This document shows positions 26,771 through 36,541 of a DNA stretch of 64,000 nucleotides, piece after piece. The notes beneath the pieces are model-generated. The model was not told the origin of the DNA, ran no database searches, and was given only the letters and a program-made list of their open reading frames with translations. Source of the DNA: an uncultured Pseudomonadota bacterium (GTDB taxonomy: Bacteria; Pseudomonadota; Zetaproteobacteria; Mariprofundales; Mariprofundaceae); NCBI GenBank assembly GCA_913055645.1, contig CAJXLC010000005.1:1-64000 (forward strand), written 5' to 3'. A program made the position numbers and the translations under genes. Within the stretch, counting starts at the first letter, position 1, and every line of letters starts with the position of its first letter.

Positions 26771-29752
26771 TTACAGTTTTGCCGCAACTTCCTCAATGAT
26801 ATAAAACTCAAACACATCGCCTTCTTTCACATCATTGAATTTATCCACGCCAATACCACATTCATAACCAGCCTTCACTTCTTTCACATCATCTTTAAAG
26901 CGGCGTAGAGAAGCCAAGTCACCATCATAAATCATCACATTATCACGTAATACACGCACTTTCGAACCACGTGTAACAAAGCCTTCGGTAACATATGTAC
27001 CAGCAACAGCGCCAATTTTCGGCACCATAATAACCTGACGTACTTCTGCTTCACCGGTGACTTTCTCAACTTGATCTGGTGACAATTCGCCAGCCATTGC
27101 AGCACGAATATCATCAATCGCATCATAGATGACTTTATAGAAGCGAATATCCACACCATGATCAGCAGCCAATTTCTTAGCCTTGCTTTCAGGGCGAACA
27201 TTAAAACCAATCACAATCGCATTCGATGCCGAAGCCAACATAATGTCTGATTCAGTAATCGCACCAATACCTTTATGTACCAGTTTCACTTTCACTTCAT
27301 CGGTACCTTGTTTCACCAAAGAATCAGCCATGGCTTCAACAGAGCCCGTTACATCACCCTTAATAATTACAGGAACTTCTGCCATATCACTCTTCACAGC
27401 TGCAAACATATCATCAAAACTTGCACGTTTACTTGATGCTTCTTTTAGCTGACGCGCTTTTTCTTTACGATAAGAAATAATGTCACGTGCCTGTCTATCA
27501 TTGGCAACAGCAACAATATCTTCCCCTGCTTCAGGTACAGATTCCAAGCCCAACAACTCAAAAGGAACCGATGGACCTGCTGTACGGTGTTGTATCGCAT
27601 TTTCATCGACAATCGCACGAATACGACCTGTAACCGTACCAACAACAACAATATCACCCTTGTTAAAGGTACCATTTTGAACAAGAACCGTGGCCACTGG
27701 CCCACGACCTTTATCCAAGCGTGATTCAACCACAACACCACGACCCACACCTTCAGGATTCGCTTTCAACTCCAAGACTTCTGTTTGCAATGCAAGCATT
27801 TCAAGCAAGTCTTCCAAGCCTTGTCCTGTATGTGCAGAAACTTCTACAAAAATCGTATCCCCACCCCAATCTTCGGGGATAATTTCGTGTTCAGATAATT
27901 GACGTTTCACATTTTCAGGATTCGCGCCCTCTTTATCCATTTTATTGATTGCAACAATAATCGGTACACCTGCAGACTTGGCATGGCTCAAAGCTTCAAC
28001 TGTTTGAGGCATCACACCATCATCAGCAGCTACCACCAATACCGCCACATCTGTTAAGTTTGCACCACGTGCACGCAGGCTGGTAAATGCTTCATGACCA
28101 GGTGTATCAACAAAGACCACACGTTCACCACCATCAAGTTTCACCATATAAGCACCGATATGCTGGGTAATGCCACCTGCCTCACCATCAGCAATATGGG
28201 CTTTGCGTAAGGCATCAAGAATCGATGTTTTACCATGATCCACATGCCCCATCACCACCACAACAGGAGGACGAGGCAACAGACCTTCATCATCTTCATC
28301 AATGACTTCAAGCAATACATCTTCCACGGCAGCTTCATTGATAAGCTTGGCCTTATGACCAAATTCTTCCACGAGCAAAACGGCAGTATCAGCATCAATA
28401 TTATCATTGATAGCCACTATAGAGCCCATTTCCATTAATTTTTTCAAAACCTCAGTGGTTTTGGTTGCCATACGGCTTGCCAACTCAGATACAACAATAG
28501 GGTTGGTCACTTCCACTTCACGAATCACAAATGCTTCATCATCTTTGGTGACAATATTGACAGCACGACGACGACCGCCCTTTGCCAATCTTGCCATACG
28601 CTCTTCCTGCTGAGGCGTAAGTACTTCGTTACGCTTGGATGAATAAGAACGACGTGCAGCCTTTTCCGCAGGAGATAAACGACGCTGTTGTTGGCGCTGC
28701 GGACCACCTGGACCACGGCGTTTTACACCTGCTGGTGCCGTTGGTGCATTTGGATCTGTTGTTACTGCAACTGATGGTCGGCGTGTCGTGGTAGCACCTG
28801 TATTTGCGCCCGCTGGACGACGATTCGGTCGAGCAGCACCACGATTGGCGTTATTCTCACGACGACGATCATTACGCTCTTTAGTAATTTTCGCTTCAAT
28901 TTGTTTTAATGATGATTTTGGCGCTTTTGATGCAGCAATTTGAGCTGGGGTTAAACCAGTACGAATCGTTGTTCGAGGCCCTGATGCAGGACGTTTCTGT
29001 TGACCCGCACCACCTGCCGCTGGGCGATTTGGATTTGGACGCTCGCCTGGGCGTGTTGAACGGTTCGGGTTTGGACGCTCACCTGGGCGTGTTGAACGGT
29101 TCGGGTTTGGACGTGATGCGCGTGCTTCTGCACGTTTTGCACGAGCTTCTTGCTCACGAACCTTGGCTTGCTCTTTATTTTTCTCAACAGCTTGGGCTGC
29201 CATTTGCGCTGGAGAAAGCTTCTTAACAGCAGGTTTCTTAGCAATTTTAGGCTCAGTTTTAGCTGCAGATTTTTGCTTTGTTGCAACTGTTTTTTCTTTG
29301 CCGGCAGGCTTCTTTACTGCAGGTGTTTTTTTCACCTCAACAGCTTGTTTAGCCTCTGTCTTCACTTCCACCTTTTCAGGCGCGGCTACTGACTTTTTCT
29401 TTAATGAAATTTTACCATCTGAAGCTACTGTTGATTTAGCAACACTATCAGCTGGTTTGGGTGCTGCACGACGACGGCGAACTGCAACTTGCACCGTGCG
29501 ACCTCGACCTTCAACGCTGGAACCACGCTCTTGCTGCCCCGTCACAACAGGGCGACTCAAGGTCAATGTTTTTCCTCCAGAGCCACTTTTCGCAGGTTTT
29601 TTCAAGTTCGCCTTGATTTTACCTGTGTCTTCATCATTCAACATCGTGGTTGGACCTGTAACAGCAACACCACAGCTACTAGCTGCGCGTTTTACATCTG
29701 CCACTTCAACATTCAGTTCTTTTGCCAATTCGAGCACGCGTTTATTCGCCAT
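26771..29752 (-). CDS. infB: Translation initiation factor IF-2
   Basis: 993 aa. An IF2_N start (KRVLELAKELNVEVADVKRAA) is followed by a long lysine/arginine/alanine-rich linker (residues about 50-370) with a tandem RPNPNRSTRPGE repeat, a second IF2_N-like block (RGATKTTEVLKKLM region), the G domain (VVVMGHVDHGKTSILDAL, GGITQHIG, DTPGHEAFTSLRARG, NKMDKEGANPENV) and domains II-IV. It delivers fMet-tRNA to the 30S subunit. Its start overlaps the end of the ylxR gene by 11 bases. Confidence 0.95.
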   Translation of the reverse strand: MANKRVLELAKELNVEVADVKRAASSCGVAVTGPTTMLNDEDTGKIKANLKKPAKSGSGGKTLTLSRPVVTGQQERGSSVEGRGRTVQVAVRRRRAAPKPADSVAKSTVASDGKISLKKKSVAAPEKVEVKTEAKQAVEVKKTPAVKKPAGKEKTVATKQKSAAKTEPKIAKKPAVKKLSPAQMAAQAVEKNKEQAKVREQEARAKRAEARASRPNPNRSTRPGERPNPNRSTRPGERPNPNRPAAGGAGQQKRPASGPRTTIRTGLTPAQIAASKAPKSSLKQIEAKITKERNDRRRENNANRGAARPNRRPAGANTGATTTRRPSVAVTTDPNAPTAPAGVKRRGPGGPQRQQQRRLSPAEKAARRSYSSKRNEVLTPQQEERMARLAKGGRRRAVNIVTKDDEAFVIREVEVTNPIVVSELASRMATKTTEVLKKLMEMGSIVAINDNIDADTAVLLVEEFGHKAKLINEAAVEDVLLEVIDEDDEGLLPRPPVVVVMGHVDHGKTSILDALRKAHIADGEAGGITQHIGAYMVKLDGGERVVFVDTPGHEAFTSLRARGANLTDVAVLVVAADDGVMPQTVEALSHAKSAGVPIIVAINKMDKEGANPENVKRQLSEHEIIPEDWGGDTIFVEVSAHTGQGLEDLLEMLALQTEVLELKANPEGVGRGVVVESRLDKGRGPVATVLVQNGTFNKGDIVVVGTVTGRIRAIVDENAIQHRTAGPSVPFELLGLESVPEAGEDIVAVANDRQARDIISYRKEKARQLKEASSKRASFDDMFAAVKSDMAEVPVIIKGDVTGSVEAMADSLVKQGTDEVKVKLVHKGIGAITESDIMLASASNAIVIGFNVRPESKAKKLAADHGVDIRFYKVIYDAIDDIRAAMAGELSPDQVEKVTGEAEVRQVIMVPKIGAVAGTYVTEGFVTRGSKVRVLRDNVMIYDGDLASLRRFKDDVKEVKAGYECGIGVDKFNDVKEGDVFEFYIIEEVAAKL
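29037..29108 (-). repeat. Two tandem 36-bp repeats inside infB
   Basis: 29037-29072 and 29073-29108 differ at one visible base and encode RPNPNRSTRPGE twice in the IF-2 linker; a third partial unit follows. Such in-frame repeats expand and contract by slippage. Confidence 0.85.
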
Positions 29753-30395
29753 TGCTTACCTTGCTTCCTTTTATTCGCCCATACCAGGCGCAATACCGTT
29801 GCAACTTTGCTGTTTTTTTAGAAACAGTCAATGCTACCACAGACATTTTACCTCGCTGAAAGACATTTACCAGACAAGCCTCTGGTAAACCATTCAACGA
29901 CGTTGTTTTCAATCCTGCCTCACCACGCTTTTTAACAGCATCCATGACTTGCCGTACCAAAGCCTGACCCGCTTCTTCTGCCAATAGCAGTAGAAGCTCC
30001 GCATTCTTCCACATTTGATGCATCACTGCATCCCTTCCAATCGCAGCACCTAATTTCAGGTGCGTTAACTGCAAGGCAATATGTTGCGAGAGAATATCCA
30101 ATAAACGCTCTTGCAACCCATCCCACTGTGGAAGAACTATCTTATGTTTGTTTCGCAACACGCCCAACCGCTTATCATTCAACGACGATAGACATGACTC
30201 ATCCATACATAAGTAAAACCCTCTTCCAGGGGCTTTTGCCAACAAATCTGGCCAAATTTGACCGGACTCATCAACAACCAACCGCAACATAGATGATTTC
30301 TCATCCTTCTTGCGACAGGCAAAACATGACCGTACAGATGTGCGGTTATGCTCTAAATCATTATTCAAACCAACCACTAGCCTCACGTGCTGCAA
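29742..30395 (-). CDS. YlxR (DUF448) protein with C-terminal L7Ae-like domain
   Basis: Up to 217 aa. The YlxR part has RSCFACRKKDEKSSMLRLVV and APGRGFYLC (normally CVACR...GRGAYVC), then an L7Ae/ribosomal-like half (LKLGAAIGRDAVMHQMWKNAELLLLLAEEAG). It probably binds RNA near the transcription/translation machinery. The start is uncertain: the frame begins at 30395 inside nusA, but a TTG close to 30370 (LNNDLEHNRTSV) gives a more usual N-terminus. The family is regularly encoded between nusA and infB. Confidence 0.82.
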   Translation of the reverse strand: MQHVRLVVGLNNDLEHNRTSVRSCFACRKKDEKSSMLRLVVDESGQIWPDLLAKAPGRGFYLCMDESCLSSLNDKRLGVLRNKHKIVLPQWDGLQERLLDILSQHIALQLTHLKLGAAIGRDAVMHQMWKNAELLLLLAEEAGQALVRQVMDAVKKRGEAGLKTTSLNGLPEACLVNVFQRGKMSVVALTVSKKTAKLQRYCAWYGRIKGSKVSNGE

Positions 30396-31833
30396 TAATC
30401 AAAGCATCGGCTGCTTCACGTTCCAAGCCTTCAATCCCTTCAAGATCATCCCCAGCAGCATCTGCCAAAGCTTCCACTGAAAGCAAATTACGCTCTGCCA
30501 ATTGCGCAGCAATTTCACGTGTCATATTTGGCAAATCTAACAAAGATACACTATTTTCATCATCATCTTCCGTAGGCTTTTGCAATGCTTGGTCAAGCAA
30601 AGCATTACGTGCACGTTTTTGAATCTCTAATGCCAAATCATCATCCAAACCTTCAACCGCAGCAATGTCAGTAACCTCACAATAGGCTAAATCAGCCAAT
30701 GACATAAAGCCTTCTGTTACCAGCAAATCAGCAAAATCAGCATCAACATCCAAGCCAGCAACAAAAGCTTCTTTTGCTGCTCCGATTTCTTCCGCACGTT
30801 TTTCTTGCTCTTCACCCGTAGTCATCAACTCAATATTCCAACCCGTTAGTTCTGATGCAAGGCGAACATTCTGTCCACGACGTCCAATTGCAATAGCCAA
30901 GTTCTCTTCGTCTACAGCCACTTCAATGGTATTGCTTTCTTCATCCACAAGCACACGATCAATCTCTGCTGGTGCAAGCGCATTCACCACAAATGCTGCT
31001 GGATCTTCTGTCCACTCAATAATATCAACGCGTTCACCATGCAACTCATTGACCACAGCCTGCACACGCGCACCACGCATACCCACACAAGCGCCCACAG
31101 GGTCAATCCCTGCATCCATCGAAATGACCGCAATCTTACTACGTGAACCAGGGTCACGTGAAATCGCTTGAATGGTAATCAAGTTATCCTGAATTTCAGG
31201 TACTTCTTGCTCAAACAAGCGCAATACCATACCAGCATCAGCACGCGATAAGAAAACCAATGCGCCCTTGGGCTGATTACGCACTTCACGCAAATATGCA
31301 CGTACGCGATCACCCTGACGATAAGCTTCACGTGGTAATAAATCTTCACGATACATTACCCCTTCACCACGACCCAAATCCACATATACATTACCACGTT
31401 CAACACGTTTCACGATACCTGTAATCAACTCGCCCACACGTGGTTCATATTCAGCCACCACGCGTTCACGCTCGGCTTCACGAATCTTTTGGTTAATCAC
31501 TTGCTTCGCTGTTTGTGCTGCAATACGGCCTAATTCAATTGGCGCCAAGGGTTCACGGAACTCTGTTCCCAGTTCAGCATCTGCTTGCAATGCCTTGCCA
31601 GCCTCTAGTGTTAACTCATTTTCTTCATCTTCAACTTCTTCAACCACAGTACGCACATGGGACAAAGCAATTTCACCCGTATCACGATCCATCTTGGCAT
31701 CAACAACCTTATTACCATATGTCCGACGTGCCGCTGTTTTAATAGCTTGTTCCATTGCTTCAATTACTAATTCGCAATCAACAGCCTTTTCACGCGCCAC
31801 TGCCTCGGCAACCTGCATCATATCAACACTCAT
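30361..31833 (-). CDS. nusA: Transcription termination/antitermination factor NusA
   Basis: 490 aa, full length. N-terminal RNA-polymerase-binding domain (VAREKAVDCELVIEAMEQAIKTAARRTYG), S1 domain (GELITGIVKRVERGNVYVDLGRGEGVM), two KH domains (GMRGARVQAVVNELHGERVDIIEW, IGRRGQNVRLASELTGWNIELMT) and C-terminal acidic repeats (LEGIEGLEREAADALIIAAREASGW). It controls pausing and rRNA antitermination. The operon order is rimP-nusA-ylxR-infB. Confidence 0.95.
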   Translation of the reverse strand: MSVDMMQVAEAVAREKAVDCELVIEAMEQAIKTAARRTYGNKVVDAKMDRDTGEIALSHVRTVVEEVEDEENELTLEAGKALQADAELGTEFREPLAPIELGRIAAQTAKQVINQKIREAERERVVAEYEPRVGELITGIVKRVERGNVYVDLGRGEGVMYREDLLPREAYRQGDRVRAYLREVRNQPKGALVFLSRADAGMVLRLFEQEVPEIQDNLITIQAISRDPGSRSKIAVISMDAGIDPVGACVGMRGARVQAVVNELHGERVDIIEWTEDPAAFVVNALAPAEIDRVLVDEESNTIEVAVDEENLAIAIGRRGQNVRLASELTGWNIELMTTGEEQEKRAEEIGAAKEAFVAGLDVDADFADLLVTEGFMSLADLAYCEVTDIAAVEGLDDDLALEIQKRARNALLDQALQKPTEDDDENSVSLLDLPNMTREIAAQLAERNLLSVEALADAAGDDLEGIEGLEREAADALIIAAREASGWFE

Positions 31834-31857
31834 TGTCGTTAACCTCGCTACGACTCA

Positions 31858-32331
31858 CTATTTATTCTTACCCGCGCGGGATATGGCTGCCCAATTCACC
31901 GCACGTGTTACTCTTACAACTTCTGCCAAATTGAATTCACGAACCTTGCCTTTCTCGTTGCGCAAGCTGAATTCTTCCCCATCTAACCCCAAATTCTCAC
32001 CTTCAATGGCTGGACCATGCTCCAGCACCACTTGAATCCAATCACCCAAATAGCGATCAAAATCCGCCTGTGTTTGCAATGGCCATTCAAAACCAGGTGT
32101 CGTAACTTCTAAGTTATATTTACCTGGAATATAATCTTCCACATCCATCTGCAAAGCCAAGCCACGACTAATGCGCGCCAACTGATCAGCAATCACACCG
32201 CCTTTACAATCCACAATTACCTTAACCAAACGAACTTGCTTACCACCGCCCAGCACAACCTTGAGTGTTTCCACACCCAATTCATCAGCAATCGGCTTCA
32301 CAAGTTGCTGTATTTTATCTTCTAAAAGCAA
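31858..32331 (-). CDS. rimP: Ribosome maturation factor RimP
   Basis: About 157 aa. The N-terminal alpha/beta domain (KIQQLVKPIADELGVETLKVVLGGGKQVRLVKVIVDCKGG) is followed by YIPGKYNLEVTTPGFEWPL, the RimP signature, then the SH3-like C-terminal domain. It is needed for 30S maturation. I prefer TTG 32331 because AGGA lies 8 bases ahead and the N-terminus then has the E. coli length. The frame extends to ATG 32352, which has no SD and lies only 9 bases after a terminator-like U-tract. Confidence 0.85.
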   Translation of the reverse strand: MLLEDKIQQLVKPIADELGVETLKVVLGGGKQVRLVKVIVDCKGGVIADQLARISRGLALQMDVEDYIPGKYNLEVTTPGFEWPLQTQADFDRYLGDWIQVVLEHGPAIEGENLGLDGEEFSLRNEKGKVREFNLAEVVRVTRAVNWAAISRAGKNK

Positions 32332-32360
32332 TAGTTCAGTCCTAAATCCCATATAAAAAC

Positions 32361-32386
32361 AAAAAAAGCGAGCCGCAGCTCACTTT
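32361..32386 (-). terminator. Intrinsic terminator or attenuator just upstream of rimP
   Basis: The minus strand reads AAAGTGAGC, loop TGCG, GCTCGCTTT and then more T: a classic terminator. It lies 9 bases ahead of the first rimP ATG and about 12 bases after a good promoter -10. It could end the transcript of the lipoprotein gene upstream, or act as an attenuator for rimP-nusA-infB. Confidence 0.7.
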
Positions 32387-32397
32387 TAACGTGCCGA

Positions 32398-32425
32398 ATC
32401 ATAGAAGCCACTGTTAAAATAGCAA
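32398..32425 (-). promoter_or_regulatory. Sigma-70-like promoter for the rimP-nusA-infB operon
   Basis: On the minus strand TTGCTA (32425-32420), a 16-base spacer and TATGAT (32403-32398) match the sigma-70 consensus well. Transcription would begin near 32391, so the terminator-like hairpin would be the first structure in the RNA. Confidence 0.5.
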
Positions 32426-32510
32426 GAAAAAAGGACTTCGATTAAGAGGCTGACGACGAGGAGTCAGTCAGATAGGAGAAGTTCAATCAGTCCCTTCTTC
32501 TCTATTAGCA

Positions 32511-33359
32511 TTAAGGAGCTGTTGGATAACGGGACTGAAATTCCGATTCAGCCCTTTCATTCCATCGAACAACGCCATGAATGGCATCTTCATATGAATT
32601 GGTAAAATCAAAACTAAGTGTAATGAGTCCTCCGAGACCAATAGCAGTCGATGCTAATGAACCATGATGCCCGTGACTCGCATTATAAACTGGTACAGCT
32701 ACTGCTATAAGTCCCGCGATTGCTATACCCAATCGAGTCAACCCACTTTGAGTTTCACCCAAATACATTTGCCCCATGCCTGGAATAATTGACCTAAAAC
32801 CAGCTTCTTCTTTTGTTTTATACGGAACTTCTTTTGCATCTTTAGCCAATATCGCTAAATTGGAATTTGGTTTCTCTCGAATTAACTCATTAAACGCTTT
32901 TTCAGAAGAACGCGGAAGACCTTGCGCTCCAACATTACGGTAAGCCCAACCAAGTTTATAAAGCGTTATAGGTTTTAATTTTGTGTCGGGATATTCTTGA
33001 AGAAGTGTTTCCCAAAGTTGAACTGCACTATCAGGTGCCCGAAAACGCAAGTCTTCCATATCCAATGAACCTGCTAAAGATTGGAACCCAGGAAAGTCAG
33101 TAATGGCAGAGGCAGCTTCCGCAAAGTATTTTGCACTACTTTCAGGGGGTGGTGTAAACCTATATTGATAAAAACCTTCGGCCTGCATAAAAATATTAGC
33201 TTCGGCTGAAGGTGGATTCATTTCATGAATGATTTTTTTGGTATGCTGAAAATGATTTTGAGCTTTAGAAAAAGCATCATCATGATGACGAATCAATACA
33301 GATTCAGTGGAGCATGAGGTACATCCTAAAATAATGATAAATAAAACAACATGTTTCAT
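32511..33359 (-). CDS. Predicted lipoprotein with TPR-like middle region
   Basis: About 282 aa. A lipoprotein-type signal (MKHVVLFIIILGCTSC) ends in cysteines; either ILGC or CTSC could be the lipid site. The middle (SAVQLWETLLQEYPDTKLKPITLYKLGWAYRNVG) resembles tetratricopeptide helices. The C-terminal third has GFRSIIPGMGQMYLGETQSGLTRLG followed by two hydrophobic segments, a pattern seen in small PGxGQxYxG membrane domains. The start at 33359 has AAGGAG 8 bases upstream. The function is unknown; its neighbours are unrelated housekeeping genes. Confidence 0.7.
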   Translation of the reverse strand: MKHVVLFIIILGCTSCSTESVLIRHHDDAFSKAQNHFQHTKKIIHEMNPPSAEANIFMQAEGFYQYRFTPPPESSAKYFAEAASAITDFPGFQSLAGSLDMEDLRFRAPDSAVQLWETLLQEYPDTKLKPITLYKLGWAYRNVGAQGLPRSSEKAFNELIREKPNSNLAILAKDAKEVPYKTKEEAGFRSIIPGMGQMYLGETQSGLTRLGIAIAGLIAVAVPVYNASHGHHGSLASTAIGLGGLITLSFDFTNSYEDAIHGVVRWNERAESEFQSRYPTAP

Positions 33360-33457
33360 GGCATGAGCTCCTTGAGTAAACAATATCAACTAGATTCTGA
33401 AAGTGCTAGACACACATAGCACAACCCTTTGATTTCTCAAAGAGGGCTTATTATCAA

Positions 33458-35128
33458 TCACACCAGTTTTTTGTATTTAATCCGATGCGGTTGCGCTGCA
33501 TCTTTACCAAGTCTGCGCTCTTTGTCTTTTTCATATTCTTCAAAGTTGCCTTCAAACCATTCTATACGCCCTTCATCCTCATAGGCTAAGATATGCGTAG
33601 CAATCCTATCCAAGAACCACCTATCATGCGAAATCACGACGGCGCAACCTGCAAAATCAAGAAGCGCTTCTTCCAATGCTCGAAGGGTTTCAACATCCAA
33701 ATCATTGGTCGGCTCATCGAGTAACAACACATTGCCACCCTCTTTCAGCATTTTTGCCAAATGCACGCGATTCCGTTCACCACCTGATAACAATTTAATT
33801 TTCTTCTGTTGATCGCCGCCTTTAAAGTTGAAACGACCACAATACGCACGCGAAGGCACTTCAACATTGCCCAACATCATGGTGTCTGTACCACCTGAGA
33901 TTTCTTCCCAAACTGTTTTATCACCATCCAATGCATCACGGCTTTGATCCACATAGGCAACCTGCACCGTTTCACCCATGGTCAATTCACCTGAATCAGG
34001 CTTTTCTTCGCCTGTAATCATACGAAATAGTGTGGTCTTACCCGCACCATTAGCACCAATCACACCAACAATACCACCACGCGGCAAATTAAAATTCATA
34101 TCATCATAAAGCACTCTATCGCCATAACCTTTCACAACATGTTCAGCTTTAATCACAATATCACCCAAACGTTCCGCCACAGGGATATAAATCTGTTTGG
34201 TAGCGTTGCGTTCTTGCGTTTCTTTGCTAGACAACTCATCAAAGGCTTTCAAACGTGCTTTGGATTTAGCATGGCGACCTTTAGCACCTTGGCGCACCCA
34301 TTCAAGCTCCTGTTTCATAGCTTTTTGGCGCGATGATTCTTGCTTTTCTTCTGCGGCAAGGCGTTTTTCTTTTTGCTCTAGCCATGATGAATAATTGCCT
34401 TCAAATGGAATACCTTTACCCCTATCCAGCTCCAATATCCAACCAGCAACATTATCCAAGAAATACCTATCATGGGTTACGGCAACCACTGTACCTGTAA
34501 AATCATGCAAAAAACGCTCCAACCATGCTACCGATTCCGCATCCAGATGGTTGGTTGGCTCATCTAGCAGCAACATATCAGGGTTGGACAGCAACAGTTT
34601 GCAAAGTGCCACACGACGACGCTCCCCGCCTGATAATTTCGACACATCAGCATCCCAATCAGGCAAGCGCAAAGCATCAGCAGCAATACCAAGCTTTCTA
34701 TCCAAATTATGCCCATCGCCAGCTTCAATAAAATCTTCCAACTGCGCTTGTTTTTTGGCAATGGCATCAAAATCGGCATCTGGCTCGGCATAGGCAGCGT
34801 ATACCGCATCCAATTCAGCCAAAGCATCTTTCATCTCTTGCACGGCTTCTTCCACATTGCCACGCACGTCTTTACTCTCATCTAGTTCAGGCTCTTGCGC
34901 CAAATAACCAATCTTAATACGTGGGGCTGGACGTGCTTCACCCAAGATATCCGTGTCCAAACCAGTCATAATTTTTAATAGGGTAGATTTACCCGAACCA
35001 TTCAAACCCAACACGCCAATCTTCGCACCTGGATAAAACGATAAATAAATATCCTTTAAAATCTCTTTTTTACCATCGACAACCTTGCCAACGCCCTGCA
35101 TCGAAAAAATATGCTGATGTTCTGCCAT
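33458..35128 (-). CDS. ettA: Energy-dependent translational throttle protein EttA (ABC-F)
   Basis: 556 aa with two ABC modules: Walker [10 protein letters not shown] and GANGAGKTT, signatures [15 protein letters not shown] and [15 protein letters not shown], Walker [12 protein letters not shown] and [11 protein letters not shown]. Between them lies the PtIM/arm region ([23 protein letters not shown]). The C-terminus [17 protein letters not shown] is typical of EttA. It binds the ribosomal E site and gates early elongation with ATP/ADP. It is a single gene, no membrane domain. Confidence 0.95.
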   Translation of the reverse strand: MAEHQHIFSMQGVGKVVDGKKEILKDIYLSFYPGAKIGVLGLNGSGKSTLLKIMTGLDTDILGEARPAPRIKIGYLAQEPELDESKDVRGNVEEAVQEMKDALAELDAVYAAYAEPDADFDAIAKKQAQLEDFIEAGDGHNLDRKLGIAADALRLPDWDADVSKLSGGERRRVALCKLLLSNPDMLLLDEPTNHLDAESVAWLERFLHDFTGTVVAVTHDRYFLDNVAGWILELDRGKGIPFEGNYSSWLEQKEKRLAAEEKQESSRQKAMKQELEWVRQGAKGRHAKSKARLKAFDELSSKETQERNATKQIYIPVAERLGDIVIKAEHVVKGYGDRVLYDDMNFNLPRGGIVGVIGANGAGKTTLFRMITGEEKPDSGELTMGETVQVAYVDQSRDALDGDKTVWEEISGGTDTMMLGNVEVPSRAYCGRFNFKGGDQQKKIKLLSGGERNRVHLAKMLKEGGNVLLLDEPTNDLDVETLRALEEALLDFAGCAVVISHDRWFLDRIATHILAYEDEGRIEWFEGNFEEYEKDKERRLGKDAAQPHRIKYKKLV

Positions 35129-35442
35129 GTGTTACCTCTATCCATTCATTTTTGTAGATTCATGCGAAGCATAACATCACCCTAAAAAAAACGGTAACTT
35201 ATTCAGATTGCCGCTGTTTTGTTTGCTAGCGATACGAAAAAAAACGAAGCCTACTCGTGTAATCAATGGTAAGCTGAATGGTTACAATAAAAACGAATGA
35301 TAAAATTCTATGTGCGCTCTTAGCCTTCTATGGTTAATATCTCGCGGTCAGAGGGAATATGGGTGAATTTGCATGTCAAAACGCTTTGGGTCAGACCCAG
35401 ACACGCATTCATACAATACAATAAATTACCGAGAGAATTGAT
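35129..35442. other. Divergent intergenic region between ettA and the yebC-family gene
   Basis: 314 bases holding a palindromic dispersed element at 35194-35285 and a perfect TGGGTC-A-GACCCA palindrome at 35387-35399, 44 bases upstream of the yebC-family gene. No gene or RNA was recognised. Promoters for both flanking genes should lie here but none is clear enough to mark. Confidence 0.45.
35194..35285. repeat. Palindromic intergenic element, copy of 92 bp
   Basis: It begins GTAACTTATTCAGATTGCCG and ends GCTGAATGGTTAC, so its ends are inverted (GTAACNNATTCAG / CTGAATNGTTAC). The left end matches the elements at 4863 and 62807. The interior is shorter and more diverged than in the 62807 copy. 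It lies upstream of both flanking genes. Confidence 0.65.
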
Positions 35443-36162
35443 ATGGGAAGAGCTTACCAAAACAAAAAACTAGATATGGCAAAAACCGCTGGTGCAAAAA
35501 CCAAGGTTTATTCCAAGTATGGCCGCGAACTATATGTATGCGCCAAAAATGGTGGTCCAGACCCAGAAGGTAACTTATCCCTGCGCCGCTTGATTGAAAA
35601 AGCCAAAAAAGATCAAGTGCCTGCACATGTGATTAAAAATGCCTTGGATAAAGCCCTCGGTGGCGCTGGTGAAGATTTTACCCCTGCACGTTATGAAGGT
35701 TTCGGTCCTGCGGGTTGCATGGTGATTGTCGATTGCCTGACCGATAACAACAACCGTACTTTTGCCGATGTTCGCCAATGCTTCACTAAAAATGGTTCCA
35801 AGCTTGGTGGCCCTGGTGCTGTCGCACATATGTTTGACCATCAATCGGTATTTGCATTTAAAGGTGATGATGAAGATGCTGTATTGGAAGCATTGATGAT
35901 GGCAGATGTGGATGTGGCTGATATTGAGTGTGAAGATAGCATGATTACAGTGTTCGCATCACACACTGATTTTTACAAAGCCAAAACTGCATTGTCCGAA
36001 GCTTTCCCTGATATTGAGTTTGCTATGGATGATATTTCTTATGAGCCGCAAACATTCTGTGAAATCTCTGGTGATGATGTGCAAACCTTCGAAAACTTAC
36101 TCGAAGCACTCAATGATTGTGATGATGTGCAAAAAGTGTATCACAACGCTGAAATCGCCTAA
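35443..36162 (+). CDS. YebC/PmpR family protein
   Basis: 239 aa, the family's usual length. It starts [38 protein letters not shown] (positions 1-38) and has the YebC pattern [25 protein letters not shown] and [23 protein letters not shown]. Members act as transcriptional regulators or help ribosomes with polyproline stretches; which applies here cannot be told. The SD GAGAGA precedes ATG 35443. A long hairpin follows at 36189. Confidence 0.9.
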   Translation: MGRAYQNKKLDMAKTAGAKTKVYSKYGRELYVCAKNGGPDPEGNLSLRRLIEKAKKDQVPAHVIKNALDKALGGAGEDFTPARYEGFGPAGCMVIVDCLTDNNNRTFADVRQCFTKNGSKLGGPGAVAHMFDHQSVFAFKGDDEDAVLEALMMADVDVADIECEDSMITVFASHTDFYKAKTALSEAFPDIEFAMDDISYEPQTFCEISGDDVQTFENLLEALNDCDDVQKVYHNAEIA

Positions 36163-36188
36163 AGATCATCTCATTGAATAAATAAATC

Positions 36189-36223
36189 AAGCAACTTTAG
36201 GTGGTAAGAGCCTAAAGCTGCTT
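36189..36223 (+). terminator. Hairpin after the yebC-family gene
   Basis: AAGCA + CTTTAGG pairs with CCTAAAG + TGCTT around a short loop. The following sequence is only weakly T-rich (ATTATTT), so it is a probable but imperfect terminator. Confidence 0.5.
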
Positions 36224-36541
36224 ATTATTTAAGAGAACACCTCATATACATATTTATTTTGCATGATGCAAGCATAAAATCCATGTGTTTTAGGAGTTCT
36301 CCACAAGAATGCTCATTATCCAATATAAATAAAAATTCATGCTTTTTTAATATTAAAACAATACCCTAACTATTTGTTATATAAGATTATATTTAATAAT
36401 GATTAAAATATAGGCACTATGTCACATAGAGCTAAATATGACATATAACACAAGAAAGCAGAAACTATTCACAAAGTTATCCACAGGCACTGTGGGTTGT
36501 TTTTCAAGCCCTTAATTTACAACAACTTAGCGTCATCTAAC
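36224..36541. other. AT-rich intergenic region with DnaA-box-like sites
   Basis: About 318 bases without a gene. The middle part (about 36320-36420) is very AT-rich. A perfect DnaA box TTATCCACA lies at 36477-36485, a one-mismatch box CTATTCACA at 36465-36473, and TTCTCCACA near 36297. This could be a DnaA-binding regulatory site; evidence for a replication origin is insufficient. Confidence 0.4.

Noticed and set aside
29163-29888. 241-codon plus-strand frame opposite infB
   Set aside because: It is the antisense of the Lys/Ala-rich IF-2 linker; open only because of that composition, and its translation looks like reversed low-complexity sequence.
35387-35399. TGGGTC-A-GACCCA palindrome
   Set aside because: A perfect palindrome but a single short copy with no gene-specific context; mentioned only in the intergenic entry.
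36224-36541. Chromosomal replication origin
   Set aside because: Only one perfect DnaA box and two near matches; no dnaA, dnaN, gidA or parAB near, and no skew calculation possible here.
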